From positions 161,339 to 225,338 of the forward strand of contig ML210179.1 of the NCBI GenBank assembly GCA_004369085.1: a stretch of 64,000 nt of DNA. The letters run 5' to 3'. The notes below the pieces were generated by a model. That model was given only the letters and a program-made list of their open reading frames with translations. It did not search any database and had not been told where the DNA came from. The stretch's first letter is position 1; each line of letters opens with the position of its first letter. The position numbers and the translations under genes are program-made. Source of the DNA: Coprinopsis marcescibilis (lineage: Eukaryota; Basidiomycota; Agaricomycetes; Agaricales; Psathyrellaceae). Positions 11,951-22,263 of this stretch are shown here, piece by piece.

Positions 11951-12616
11951 ATGAAACTATCTACTACTATAAGCTCCATCTGTGTACTCCTCGTCTCTCT
12001 TCAGAATGTCCTCGCGACTAGCATCGAAGACCCCAGCGGGGGTCTCCAAGTGTCAGCTAGAGACTTTATGGACGTCGACGACATGGAAATAGACGCCAGA
12101 GATGTACGTCCTTATGAAAGTTACCGCTCTACAGACTCCAACTTATATGACTACTAAAGCTCGGGTTCGAATACGATGATACGCTCGCCAGTCGCGATGT
12201 CCTTGACAGCCTTAGTACACGGGAGCTGCTTGACGAGCTTTACATCCGGCGCGGAGGACGCATTGGAGGTAAGGCTGGCGTTAGCAGAATTGCGCCCGCT
12301 CGTCGTGGTGGTCGAACTCTGAGCCAACCGGCTCGGGAGATGAAACCTTGTCCAAAGTGCGGAAAGAGCTTCGGGCCTTCAATTGTAAGTCCCTCCTAGC
12401 CTTCCAGCCTCATACGAGCGCGTCCTGAATCCCTGAATCCTGACAATTCTACTCGTAGTACTCAACACATGTATTCGAGTGCAGTTCTTGGGTAAGTGAT
12501 CAATCCTTGCGCCATCACCCAATTATGGAATTGACCGGTTGGCCGTTTCATAGAAAGCAAGCGGGGGTGGCCGTATGGGATTGGGAGCTTTTGCAGGTCG
12601 CATGGGCGGCTTTTAG
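11951..12616 (+). CDS. Small secreted zinc-finger protein 1 (C2HC)
   Basis: Four exons, join(11951..12103, 12160..12384, 12459..12491, 12554..12616), give 157 residues. A signal peptide (MKLSTTISSICVLLVSLQ..LA) is followed by two Ala-Arg-Asp segments (VSARDFMD, IDARD), then the family helix STRELLDEL and a basic Gly/Arg stretch. A zinc-finger motif CPKC-x11-H-x3-C follows, then a Gly/Met-rich tail (SGGGRMGLGAFAG). The first intron (phase 0) follows ARD and the second cuts the finger 8 residues after its second Cys, exactly as in the 51-63 kb paralogues. Exon 4 is chosen because it keeps the frame and gives a Gly-rich tail like the 63.1 kb member; a stop soon after Cys is the alternative. Function unknown; see the family finding. 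Confidence 0.72.
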
Positions 12617-12886
12617 CGATCATCATCGGATTGCGTAAATGTGGTACAACCGTGGCTAACGCGCTCCTAGCACGCAGCTTGTTTCACTTCCCTACCACCA
12701 CGTAAACCATATTTCTCGACCGCGGCGATAGTTATTCTTGTCCTATGCATAATGGCATAATGATATTCCTGATACCTCGGAAAGATATATTTGAGCGGTC
12801 GAAGGGTCGGAAGGTCTACACCCAAACTCTAACATCTCAATCTCAGCTGGAGAATATAGTTGGTGAATAGTGTGTACTGCCGGAGA

Positions 12887-13333
12887 CTAAGTATTACTAG
12901 TACCATCAGGCCACTTAATTATCCTCCACTGGAACGCATCCGGCTCCACCACATTCCTCTTCGCAGCAGCGGCAGCGGCAGCAGCCCTACAATCGCCTCC
13001 CAATCCCCAAGGAGTTCTCCCCTCACACGCCTTCACAAACATTGGGAACTGCGCCTCCGCCGTTCGTCCATACCCAACAAACCTCTCCAATGTCTCCCGA
13101 TTGGCAGCATCAAAAAAGCTCAAAAAAGCACAGTATCTCCGATACGTAGAGTGCGTCGTGGACGCGCCGCCGAACACCGCTTTGAACTGGGGTTCGAGGT
13201 CGCGCCACCATTTCTTGCGGCCTAGGATCTTGAGACCTTGGACTACGTCGCATGTATAGAAATCTCTGGGCCATTTTGGATTGGAGGATGCGCCGGGATA
13301 GCTCTGATAGCACTCGTGTGCCTGTCGTCCAAG
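12887..13333 (-). CDS. Unrecognised WP..Y.CD family protein, C-terminal exon
   Basis: One open exon of 149 codons, bounded upstream by a good acceptor (CTTTTAG at 13334-13340), encodes a Trp/Cys-rich region. Visible features are KWPRDFYTCDVVQG, then KAVFGG, a TYRRYC segment, FVKACEG, and a poly-Ala run of eight near the end. The same ordered landmarks (WP..Y.CD.V.G, F..VFG or VIFG, TYR, FTKAC) occur in the protein at 27675-28352, so the two are paralogues. No known domain is recognised. The 5' exons were not found: upstream codons stay open only briefly, so the gene may be truncated. Confidence 0.5.
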   Translation of the reverse strand, partial: LGRQAHECYQSYPGASSNPKWPRDFYTCDVVQGLKILGRKKWWRDLEPQFKAVFGGASTTHSTYRRYCAFLSFFDAANRETLERFVGYGRTAEAQFPMFVKACEGRTPWGLGGDCRAAAAAAAAKRNVVEPDAFQWRIIKWPDGTSNT

Positions 13334-14658
13334 CTAAAAGGAGTTTTAGAGCAACGCCGAGTATCTTGAGCGCGTTGGGCCGCAGCGTTCTCTTTCATCG
13401 TCGCGGTATGTTACCAGTAGTTGTAACAAAGTGTTGCGGTTGACAGAGTGTAATATGTGCTTCTGTCGTGCTGTGGCGGGTCCTGGTATCTAGCTCTCAT
13501 ACCCATTTAGAGCGAGGTCAGCTTTAGTACCAGTGACTCAAGGTGGAACGGCCCAACCATCTCAGAGATGTGATGTGTCTAAGCAACGGACAAACCGACT
13601 TCACAATAAGAATCCCTTCATTCCAACTGCTGGCGGGGCTGCCCTGACATTGATGATAGGTTACTTGGCACAACAAATTGGAGCAGTGGATGGCTTGGTC
13701 AACGCAAACCTGCCTGGCACAATGGTGGTCAGTTCCTTCACATCCATGGCATGAGCCACATGATCGTCGGTTGAAACATTCGCAGTTTGTTCGATCCAGC
13801 TCAGAATACGTCTCATTCTGACATATACCCATACCTACACCTGCAATGTATCGTGTACATGATGCTGAGGTTGGATAACACATAGTCGATGGCCCCTGGT
13901 TCATAGCTTGAAAGTTGAGGAGAGACCTGGAGGCTGGAGGGGTGTGATGGAATCTGAGCATCAACGTCCAGACCCCGCCAATCAGTGCCATCAATCGTGT
14001 TCCCATATATGGGGCGTCGGGATTGGCCCGCCCGCCCTGACGGTCAGGTGCGTGCCAAGCGCAAAAATGCACACGTCACACTGCAGAGTAGATACGTTGA
14101 AGGTTAGCATTACTGAAGATTGAAACACCGGTACCGTGGACTTGAAATTTATACACACGACAGCGGCCTAGATCCTCAAGTATGCTTGAGCCTTGAGCAG
14201 GAGCCTAATGGTTTCAGCAAGGCTTTGGATCTAAAGTTGATTCCGCGATGTGTTCTTTCCGTGTAGAATATGAGCTTAATGGACTAGCACAGGATTGGTG
14301 TTATAAAAATACATATAGATATACATATAGTACCATTGTTCAAGTAGTAAGTAGCTGCAGGTGTCCATGCTTAACAGTCACATGGAAATAGGGGATAGAT
14401 GAGTAAACACAGCTGGCTAGGCAATGAAAAAGGCATTAGACAAGGCAGACATAATATGAGAGAGAAACAGAGGGGGGGATAGGCATTTGGTATGAAAAGC
14501 GAAACAAGACAATGAATAACAACATGCTACAGACTGGGAACGCGGACCTGCCACGTCCTTGCTCTTAGCGCCAATATCCAATGTTCACATGCGACTTGAT
14601 GATGATGATGCTAATCCATTTGGGGCCATGGTAACAAATAAAGCCTTGTTGCTGTGAA
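13334..14658. other. Intergenic, including LLNP-type 3' repeat
   Basis: No convincing gene. Two overlapping frames at 13524-14072 (one on each strand) have no recognisable motif and are left out. From about 14165 to 14640 the sequence resembles the 3' flanks of the other LLNP genes. It shares the block with GTACCATTGTTCAAG (14330-14346) and the GCTGCAGGTGTCCATGCTTAA block. It also shares CCTTGCTCTTAGCGCCA just after the coding end. Confidence 0.5.
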
Positions 14659-15354
14659 TCATTTGTTTTTCCCGAGGAGGTCTTCACTCATTTTGGTAGC
14701 CCTGGTTTCTCTCAAGCGGTGAAGCTCAGTAAAGAATGAAACACATTCCGGGTTTGCCTGGCTAATAATGTTATCAGCATGCTTATAGTTCGTGTCCTCT
14801 GCTGTCCCAACATAGTGTGGGTACTCCCTGCCACAGCCTCCACATGTGGGTCCTTTGAATCTATAACTATACTTGATATTTTCGTGTCTGATAAGGTATC
14901 CTCGAAGAATGTGTCTGTCTCTGAAGATATGTATACCAACATATTTCGACATGCGGGTAAGATCCATGTCCAAACAGGGGCACGAATACTCTTCCCCTTC
15001 ATTGTAATCAAGCACTTCCCATCAACACACCTTGTCATCTGAGTGCACACTTTGAATGTGTCTCTGCACCCCAGAATGACCGCCAGCAATTGGTATGTTG
15101 CATAATTCTCCAGTTTCTCTGTCGATCCAGCCGCAGAGAATTCATACATTGGTGGCAATGTCATTCTCATCTTCCTCTTGTTTGGCTGCTGCAAATAGAG
15201 TGTGTATCAGGGCTGGGGGTTGGTATATAGCTTCTGCCATAATGGACTGGCTTGTAGATGGAGCTTCTGTCAGACTGGGCAGGCTCGCTCGTTGTTGGAC
15301 ATCTTGATCGACTGGCTCCAAGTCCACAGGGTTGAGAAGAAGGCTGATATCCAT
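14659..15354 (-). pseudogene. LLNP zinc-finger family gene with two in-frame stops
   Basis: A continuous 232-codon frame starts MDISLLLNPVDLEP and ends at 14659. It is collinear with the intact relatives at 17.3, 21.6 and 35 kb. It keeps the first finger (CGWIDRETGELC, then HIQSVH) and the second finger (CGGCGREYPHYVG, then H and C), but is interrupted by TGA at 15142-15144 and again at about 15022-15024. At those points the relatives have Ile (first stop) and Leu/Val (second). No frameshift is needed otherwise, so decay looks recent. A pair of tiny introns removing both stops cannot be excluded from sequence alone, but no GT-AG pair of normal size fits. Confidence 0.75.
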
Positions 15355-16234
15355 TGTTGATGGCGGTATTTAGAGCTTGAGCATACAGTGATAATTGTTG
15401 TGGAATCAATTTCTATGCTTTAAGGTGGTTTCTTGAGCGGGGTATGGAAGAGAATGTAAGTTGATGGTTTTCATGGTCTGCAGAGATCCTATTTATACCG
15501 GTAGCCCTTGCATAGTACCTGTGCAGGCCACCAATGACAACCCTACATCCTCACATTTCAGGGCCGCACAAAGCAGCCCATTCAACAAGAGTGTTTGCAT
15601 CCACTGTGAAGGCATAAAGCACCATCACCATGCCAAAGGCTGGCGCGCGGGACCTACTATGCTTGGGCTGGGCCTTTGCAAGTGCAACAGACGCTTGCAC
15701 GCTTACGCCTTACTCACACTTGGCACTTCATGATCACCCCTTTAAGCACCCACTGACCTGATAATTTGATCAGTATATTACAATTCAACATGAACCAGGC
15801 AAGCACATCTGGCATGCATCACACAGCAGGATTGAGAAAAGTCTCCTTCGTCTTTCCCTCGCTTACTCCCGAGTCTCGACTGCTCTACAGCATTGCAAGA
15901 TGTCATCATAGTGTCCGTTTCTCTCCTACTCTTATCTGACACAGGTTCCCCATGACCGGGATCATAATTCGCAGTGCGTAGCTCCGCATCTACTGTCCGT
16001 ATCTGGTGTGTTCTAACTGCTTACGCCTATTGTGCTTCAACCCTCTGACTTGTTCAAGTGCTTAGCTCCTATTAATATTTCTCTCCCTCTCGATCGTCCT
16101 GACCCATCATTCACTGTTCAGAGTGATAAACCCTGGTGCGTACGATCCTGTATTGCTACAATCTGGCACTGGAAGCTTGCAGTGTTGCTATAAGTTGTAC
16201 ACCAGTGGTTGGCTTCTTCACATGTGTTTGATTC
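15355..16234. other. Intergenic upstream of LLNP pseudogene
   Basis: About 15355-15720 resembles the upstream region of the other LLNP genes (CACCAATGACA, CTTGGCACTT and nearby strings that also occur near 18280-18420). This suggests that the promoter was duplicated with the gene. The rest shows no gene. Confidence 0.4.
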
Positions 16235-16438
16235 TCTGTGTTTATAAGTCAACTCTACCTCGCCAGTCGATATTGGAATGCCATTCAGCAGATTCAAGCC
16301 GTCTGGAATTGGAAGGGAGTTGGGACAGTATGCCAACACGTACGTAGTTTTGTTCTTATTATTGCTGGGTGCTAACTTGGGTGACTTAAGATATACATAA
16401 CCCAAATCTGTCACGTCAACATTGGCCTCAAACTCTAA
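16235..16438 (+). pseudogene. Aldehyde dehydrogenase 3' end fragment
   Basis: This stretch reads as the last two exons of the aldehyde dehydrogenase at 36487-38866, in the opposite orientation. It has [22 protein letters not shown], an intron with the same borders (GTACGT to TTAAG), then a short last exon ending in the bases of the VNIGLKL tail. The last exon carries a premature TAA and two substitutions near the junction, and no upstream exons are present. It is the outer end of the left arm of the inverted duplication. Confidence 0.85.
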
Positions 16439-16829
16439 GGAAATGTCGGCACTGCAGTGTGAGGTAAAGCTTGAATAATAAATGAATGTGGCAGTTTTGG
16501 TTCTCTCAGTCGGACTTGGTTCTTTCGATGCTAAGGGGGTAATATTGTATGTATGGAGCTCTAATGTTTGTTCTCATTTAAACTGAAGCAACGTATCTGT
16601 TGTCCATGTTGTTGCCAAGGGTTAATTATGTATTACTTATTTCAGCCAACACTGTTGACCAGTAGGCATCTACGTGTAGATATCTGTTCTTTGTATTCAT
16701 TTCAATTGAAGGAAAGATCAGTTCTGATGTACCCTGTTTGTTGAGGCAGGTACAATGACAAGCAAAATGATAAGCCTGTATGGTGTATGTGAGGCTCAGT
16801 AGCACAGGTGTGAAACCAAAGATTACCAT

Positions 16830-17075
16830 CACTTTGAAGATTGAACATCTTAGGCGTGAGCCTGAGGATCTTACGCTGCTTAGAACTTGAGGTGGAACTT
16901 AATGGTTTCCGTTCTTTGATTGCGCAGCGACAAAAGGTTTCGTCACTAATATAAGCTTAAGGGACTAGCTGTGGTTATTGGGACCAATATTATGAATAGC
17001 TTATATGGATGCAAACATAGTACCATTGTTCAAGAAATAAGTTGCTGCAGATGTCCAAGCTTAAGAGTCACATGT
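16830..17075 (+). repeat. 3'-flank repeat of LLNP genes, copy 2
   Basis: The block carries, in order, GAACATCTTAGGCGTG, a TTTGATT..GCG..GAC segment, AAGCTTAAGGGACTAGC, GTACCATTGTTCAAG, GCTGCAGATGTCCA and CTTAAGAGTCACATG. The same order recurs at about 14165-14390, 20930-21140 (+), and reversed at 32530-32770 and 35995-36260. Four of the five copies lie just 3' of an LLNP gene. Confidence 0.75.
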
Positions 17076-17325
17076 AGATAATAAATAGAGAAGCAAAACT
17101 GTCTGCTAGACTATAAATACGGTGTCTAGACAAGTCAGAGATAAAATGAGAGAGAAACATAGGTTGAGCTCAATAGGAATATAGTACGATATGCGAATCA
17201 AGACAATAAGTAGCAACATACAAGAGACACTGGAAACGCAGACCTGCCACACCCTTGCTCTTATCGCCAAAGTCGAGCTGGTACTACCATTCACTGGGTG
17301 TGACAACCACGAACGCGGTATATAG

Positions 17326-18123
17326 TTATACACCTGCTCCTGACCTTGCGTTGTGGTTTTCAATTCCCCTCTTCACTCTCAAGCACCTCAGCTCGTTCCA
17401 AGCTGCAGTACATCCCAACCCCAGGTTGTCAACTTGAACAGTGTGCTTATAATACAGCGTCGAATCTCCCCCAACATAATGTGGGAACTCCATGCGACAA
17501 CCTCCACACATGAGGGTGTTAAATAGATATTCAACATTCTTGTTGCTGGCATAGTATCCTCTCAGAAGGTGCTTATTTCTGAAGACATGTCTGCCAGTGT
17601 GCCTGCCATGTTTGTTGTCCTTACAGGGTATCACATACTCATCCACATCGTCGCCATGATGCCACAGCACCCATAGACATTCCGTGTCGCATGAATGCAT
17701 CTCGTTGATGTGTTCTCGCACCCTGTCGGCTCCCCCCCTAATAGGCTCGTCACATACTGTGCCCATTTCTCTGACAAGCCAGCCGCAGAGAATGATTACA
17801 TTGGCAGCAAGTTCATTCTCATCAGCTTCATGCTGAGCAACTGCAGATAGAATTTCTTCCCGGCTGGGCAGGTTCTCTGGTTCGCAGTAACCAGTTCCAG
17901 TGACCGACTCTGGCACGGGCAGGATGACTCTGAACGGCTCTTGCACAGGGTCGAGAGGAGGGTCGATATCCATTGGTTCATCCTCATCTGCTTTGTGCTG
18001 CGCTGATGCACAGAGATCTTCTTCCAGGCTGGACGGGCTCTCTGCCTCGTAGTAGCTACTCCCAGTGAGCGGTTTCCCATCTTTGACCAGCTCCATGGGG
18101 TTGAGAAGAAGATTGATCTTCAT
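17326..18123 (-). CDS. LLNP zinc-finger family protein, left-arm copy
   Basis: Single-exon gene, 265 residues, starting MKINLLLNPMELV. An acidic linker holds two related segments, each with an AQH-[KE]-ADE core. It is followed by a C-x10-C-x13-H-x4-H finger (ILCGWLVREMGTVC ... HINEMH) and a C-x2-C..H..C finger (CGGCRMEFPHYVGG). The MxIxLLLNP start resembles short N-terminal motifs of fungal transcription factors, and with two fingers a nuclear DNA- or protein-binding role is plausible; this is inference. Compared with its right-arm twin (34972-35814) it ends about 15 residues early: stops interrupt the bases homologous to the TPEGWYRLNFGDN tail, so the C terminus is trimmed. It is transcribed divergently from the membrane-protein gene. 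Confidence 0.8.
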   Translation of the reverse strand: MKINLLLNPMELVKDGKPLTGSSYYEAESPSSLEEDLCASAQHKADEDEPMDIDPPLDPVQEPFRVILPVPESVTGTGYCEPENLPSREEILSAVAQHEADENELAANVIILCGWLVREMGTVCDEPIRGGADRVREHINEMHSCDTECLWVLWHHGDDVDEYVIPCKDNKHGRHTGRHVFRNKHLLRGYYASNKNVEYLFNTLMCGGCRMEFPHYVGGDSTLYYKHTVQVDNLGLGCTAAWNELRCLRVKRGIENHNARSGAGV

Positions 18124-18767
18124 TTTTGACGGTGGTGTATAGAGTTTGCAAGTACAGGTGAAGCTAATGAATTTTCTTGAAGGAGCTTTCTTGAGCTGGG
18201 GATGGAAAAGAATGGAAGGCGATAATCTTCCTGGTGTGCAGACAGCCTATTTATATGGCTGGCCACCTTCGCCCAGTGCTTGTACTGGCCATCACTGGAC
18301 CCTACAGTGCTCACCATGCTATGGCAGGGCTTGTGCGCGGGACTCAGGATGCTTGGACCAGGCCTTTGCGAGTTCAACGGACGCTTGCACGTTTACTCGC
18401 ACTTGGCACTTTATGATTACCTCTTTAAGCGCCTGCTGACGCAAGACGATCCTCGGCTCACGATTGGCTCACGAGTCGGTTAGTATGAGCTCACAACGCT
18501 CGTAGCTTGCAAAGCGGCCTCCGTGCCATAGTCTGGTGTATACTCGGAGCTTGACACACCTTCCGTTCTGCCTAGTGTAAGTCTTAAAAGCAACCAGGAT
18601 CGGGGACGCTATCTAATCTAATCTAACCCTACAGGCCGATCTAATCTCCCATCCTCACCTTTGGCCTGCCCTAAACCTCTGACTTGGCTGATCGCAACTG
18701 TGAGCCCCGTGGTAACTTGCTCCTAATCATTTGAACAGGGCTGTGAGATGGCGCCCACACATCTCTC
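18124..18767. promoter_or_regulatory. Shared divergent promoter, left arm
   Basis: About 640 bases lie between the LLNP gene (-) and the membrane-protein gene (+). The equivalent segment is conserved in inverted orientation at 34366-34971, including CCTATTTATA (TATTTATA 18247-18254) about 120 bases upstream of the LLNP ATG. The tandem ATCTAATCTAATCTAACC run near 18610-18630 recurs near 34530-34555. Confidence 0.55.
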
Positions 18768-19290
18768 TTCTCTTCAACATCGCCAGCAGCAATGTCAGAA
18801 CTGCAAGCATTCCTCGCGTTGGACCTGAAGCAGCTCGGAGCTCTGGGGATCCTTGCGCTGTACATGGGAATCAACGTCGCGTTGGCCTGGACTGTCATCC
18901 AAAGCATACGAACGGCTAACAAACAGCACGTATTCAAGAAGGACACTGCGAAGATCTATCTCTTTGGCTTGCTTTCCTTGGTATCGTTTGCCAGTACTTG
19001 GTATTGTACGTCTTCACCCCTGTTCAGCTTTGGCCGCTAGACTGATTGATTCGCTGTAGACATGTTGAGATTCCTACTTGTACGTGCAAATCTTTCGATA
19101 TGTACCCTCTATATGGCTCATTCAACCGCAACTAGTGGAGTTTCCACGACTATGAGGGCGACATCCCGCCAGCAAGCATACCTACGACAGTGATCCAGCG
19201 AATGAGCGACTGGTTGGTGAACAGCACCCTGTTTGAGCAGGCATGGGGCTATGTCTGCTTCGGCAGCATGAACTGGTGGTGGAGCGAGCA
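18768..19290. repeat. Assembly-duplicated segment (matches 19301-19823)
   Basis: These 523 bases reappear immediately after the 10-N gap with no difference that I can see. The segment holds the first exons of the membrane-protein gene. The right-arm twin has a single copy, so this is most likely two contig ends that overlap but were scaffolded end to end. Confidence 0.8.
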
Positions 19291-19300
19291 NNNNNNNNNN
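19291..19300. other. Assembly gap (10 N)
   Basis: Ten undetermined bases separate two identical copies of the 5' part of the membrane-protein gene. The length is a placeholder. Reading frames that run through the Ns are not real. Confidence 0.95.
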
Positions 19301-19324
19301 TTCTCTTCAACATCGCCAGCAGCA

Positions 19325-20679
19325 ATGTCAGAACTGCAAGCATTCCTCGCGTTGGACCTGAAGCAGCTCGGAGCTCTGGGGATCCTTGCGCTGTACATGG
19401 GAATCAACGTCGCGTTGGCCTGGACTGTCATCCAAAGCATACGAACGGCTAACAAACAGCACGTATTCAAGAAGGACACTGCGAAGATCTATCTCTTTGG
19501 CTTGCTTTCCTTGGTATCGTTTGCCAGTACTTGGTATTGTACGTCTTCACCCCTGTTCAGCTTTGGCCGCTAGACTGATTGATTCGCTGTAGACATGTTG
19601 AGATTCCTACTTGTACGTGCAAATCTTTCGATATGTACCCTCTATATGGCTCATTCAACCGCAACTAGTGGAGTTTCCACGACTATGAGGGCGACATCCC
19701 GCCAGCAAGCATACCTACGACAGTGATCCAGCGAATGAGCGACTGGTTGGTGAACAGCACCCTGTTTGAGCAGGCATGGGGCTATGTCTGCTTCGGCAGC
19801 ATGAACTGGTGGTGGAGCGAGCAGCTGTGTCACTCTGTCTGTTCACAGTGGGCGCCTGGACAGCGTTCCTCTATGACCAAGGTTCGTTTCGCCCTGTCTC
19901 AACTCACGCTCCCAGCGCCCTGACATCTGTGACCAGCCAACCGCTATCAAATCAAACGCGTCTGGGCATACATGCTCCTCGGCCAGCTCGTCGCAATATC
20001 AGTAGCCGGCAACCTCTTCTACGTCGCCATCCTCTGCTCCAAGCCCTCAAAGTCCACGCCCCCAAAGATCGAGAAACAAATAGGGACGACCGCCCCCGTC
20101 TCACCTCCTACAACATTCTCCCCACTGGCGTGGATCAGCATCCTGCTGGCGCTAGTCACAGTCGCACTCACGCCATACACCACCACCAAGACCTTCCTCC
20201 CCAACCTGCTCATAATGCACACGCTCATCGTGCTCCCCCTCCTCTTTTCCGGCGGGCGCTCCTCCAAATACGCGCTCTCGCCGCCCGTGTTCTACCTGCT
20301 CATCTTCCTCTTCACGATCGCCATCCGGTCCAAGACCATCCTCGCCGCACTCGCCTCGCTGCCACTCCCACATGCAGCAGGCAAAATCGCGGACCAGAGC
20401 CCGTACGCGCTCTTCGCGGCGGCGTGGGCGACGCTCAATGCGCACCCCGCGCAGTCGAGCATTGGGTGGGACGTGATCTGCGCGTCGGTGAGCTTTGTGG
20501 CGTGGATCGCGTGCGAAGAGCCGGAGAAGGTGCATGGAGGGGGGTATGTGGCGCGTTCGAGGTGGTTCACGGTGCCGTATCTGGTGCTTTCGACTCCGCT
20601 TGCGTCGGTAGGTGTAACTGCACCGTATGTGCTTCGGCCGCAGACCACCCAAGACAGGGAGGACGGAAAGAAGGAATGA
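19325..20679 (+). pseudogene. Multi-membrane protein gene, left-arm copy, with 8-base frameshift
   Basis: Four exons as in the intact paralogue at 44029-45363: 19325..19538, a 20-base micro-exon 19593..19612, 19669..19881 and 19937..20679. The product would have about eight hydrophobic segments, with landmarks MSELQAFLALD, SMNWWWSEQL, LCLFTVGAWTAFLY, KRVWAYMLLGQLVAIS and RWFTVPYLVLSTP. Exon 3 is 213 bases against 205 in the paralogue: eight extra bases after SEQL shift the frame and lead to a stop near 19923. The remainder of exon 3 and exon 4 stay open in the expected frame. Conserved fungal family of unknown function as far as I can tell. Either a pseudogene or expressed as a shorter protein; a 22-base GT-AG intron would not restore the frame. 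Confidence 0.7.
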
Positions 20680-21624
20680 GTGAATGAGCGAGGGAGTGGT
20701 GGTACGGACGGAGATATCTCGTGGGTGAAAATACGTGGTTGGACGTGGTAGTGGGATTGTGATGTTCTCTTGAACGTGTATGCGGGATTGTTTTGGTATT
20801 GCTTTCTGCGACTTGATGCGTCTTTTCAATCTACTCGAATCTGTCGTCCGTGCTGTTGGCGAGAAGTAACTATGGTCCTCAGCCGTTGGGTGTATGAGGC
20901 TCGGTAGCTTGGGAGTGAAAATTAAGACTAGCATCAGTTTGAGGAATGAACATCTTAGTCGTGTGCTTTCTAACTCAATGCTCTTACGAGGTAAAATGGT
21001 TTCGGTTCTTTGATTCCGCGACTGACAAAAGCTTTCGCCACTGAATTGCGCCTTACCTTACCTTCGTTCTTTTTTTTTGCAGAATATAAGCTGTGGTTAT
21101 TGGGATCCAATTATGATTCCGAAGAGCATAGATATAGATATACAAGAACCGCCTTGCTTCCCTACGGCATCCAGGAATTGAAGAAATATATTTCTTTGCT
21201 TACAACAGGCATCGGAAATTTCCGCGTGTACAATACCGTTGTAACTTGCTAGAAAGTACATGTTGGAAGAAGAAAATGTGGGAAAAGGCAAAGGTGAGCA
21301 TGCTAAACTGCGATATCAGCAGGTCCCAGATAGAGCGGTGTGACGGGAAGAGGGTTGTAATAATCCTTGACTCGCACACTGGCCCTTGCAGTGGACCAGA
21401 GCCAGTGCGAGAAGGCTCAGAAACCGTATCAAAGGAATGAATAAAGTGGTCCAAACGGAGAAAATAAAACAATCCAGTACAAACAGAGCTAGGCAGTATC
21501 GTTATAGATATGAAGGGATACGAGAAGCGAAACAAGACAATAAATAACCCACATACGAGAGACTGGGAACGTGGCGGATCTGCCGTCCTTGCTCTTAGCG
21601 CCATACCCCAGCATATACGACCAT
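20680..21624. other. Intergenic between membrane gene and LLNP gene 3
   Basis: No gene. It contains the 3'-flank repeat copy 3 (about 20930-21140), whose first half matches 32640-32880 in reverse. The 21540-21610 block matches the 3' flanks of the other LLNP genes (GAGACTGGGAACG, CCTTGCTCTTAGCGCCA). Confidence 0.55.
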
Positions 21625-22263
21625 TCACGTCTGACCCGACGACAACGACGGGAATGATCCCTTCATCGCATGGTAAAGCTGTGGATTAGTCAAAGCAAGG
21701 CCTTCAAACCCCCTGACTGCTCTCAGGCGCCTAAGCTCGGCAAGCTCAGCAAGAGCTGCAGCGCATCCCGGACCCGCCGGGCTTTTAGCAACGTGGATCT
21801 CATACACCTTTCCCGATCCCCCCACATACTCCGGGAACTCTCTACCACAGCCTCCACAGGCAAGCGTCCTGAATCTGTACCTCACATGCATGTTGTTAAT
21901 AGTCGAGTATCCGCGCAGGACGTGTCTCTTTCTGAAGATATGTGTGCCAGCGGTCGCCAGGGTGCGGACTCTGCGGTCCCTGCACGGCGCCGCGTACTCT
22001 TCCTCAACATCGTCGTCCAGCTCCCACTCGCATTCCCCGTTGTGTGGGTGCGTGCGGTCGATGTGGCGCTGGACCCCGACGCGTCCGCCCTTGATGGGCA
22101 TGTCGCACACCACCCCGGTTTCTCTGTCGATCCAGCCGCAGAGAATATACACGTGCGTGACGAGCTCGTGCTCGGCCGCTTCGTGCCGCGCTGCTGGAGA
22201 CATTGCGATTTCTTTCGGGTTGGGCAGAGGTTTCACGGGGTTGAGAAGAAGGTTGATATCCAT
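21625..22263 (-). CDS. LLNP zinc-finger family protein, short form
   Basis: Single exon, 212 residues from MDINLLLNPVKPL. It lacks the long acidic linker of the arm copies: only one AARHEAAEHEL segment precedes the fingers. Finger 1 is C-x10-C-x13-H-x4-H (CGWIDRETGVVC ... HIDRTH). Finger 2 is C-x2-C-x17-H-x9-C (CGGCGREFPEYVGG ... GC). An Arg-rich, leucine-spaced helix follows (LAELAELRRLRAVRG). Codon use is more GC-rich at third positions than in its relatives, which suggests an older divergence. A Met 40 codons upstream is also in frame, but the LLNP start is conserved in all copies, so it was chosen. Confidence 0.8.
   Translation of the reverse strand: MDINLLLNPVKPLPNPKEIAMSPAARHEAAEHELVTHVYILCGWIDRETGVVCDMPIKGGRVGVQRHIDRTHPHNGECEWELDDDVEEEYAAPCRDRRVRTLATAGTHIFRKRHVLRGYSTINNMHVRYRFRTLACGGCGREFPEYVGGSGKVYEIHVAKSPAGPGCAAALAELAELRRLRAVRGFEGLALTNPQLYHAMKGSFPSLSSGQT

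Noticed and set aside
13524..14072. Cys-rich 182-codon minus frame and overlapping plus frame
   Set aside because: No motif, no splice-supported extension, and composition as expected by chance.
15142..15144. TGA as selenocysteine in the LLNP copy
   Set aside because: Intact relatives have unrelated residues there, no selenocysteine structure is expected, and the second TGA also lacks a Cys/Sec counterpart.
19006..19028. Real tandem copy of the membrane gene 5' end before the gap
   Set aside because: Matches the sequence after the Ns throughout, and the other arm has one copy; an assembly overlap explains it better.
19828..19849. A 22-base GT-AG intron that might remove the frameshift in the membrane gene
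   Set aside because: Far below usual intron size in this window, and removing it does not restore the paralogous frame.
19776..20687. A 303-codon alternative frame in the left membrane gene (and its 299-codon twin at 33015-33914)
   Set aside because: The first part is the true frame only after the 8-base insertion; the rest is an Arg/His-rich shadow of the hydrophobic frame, with no membrane segments.
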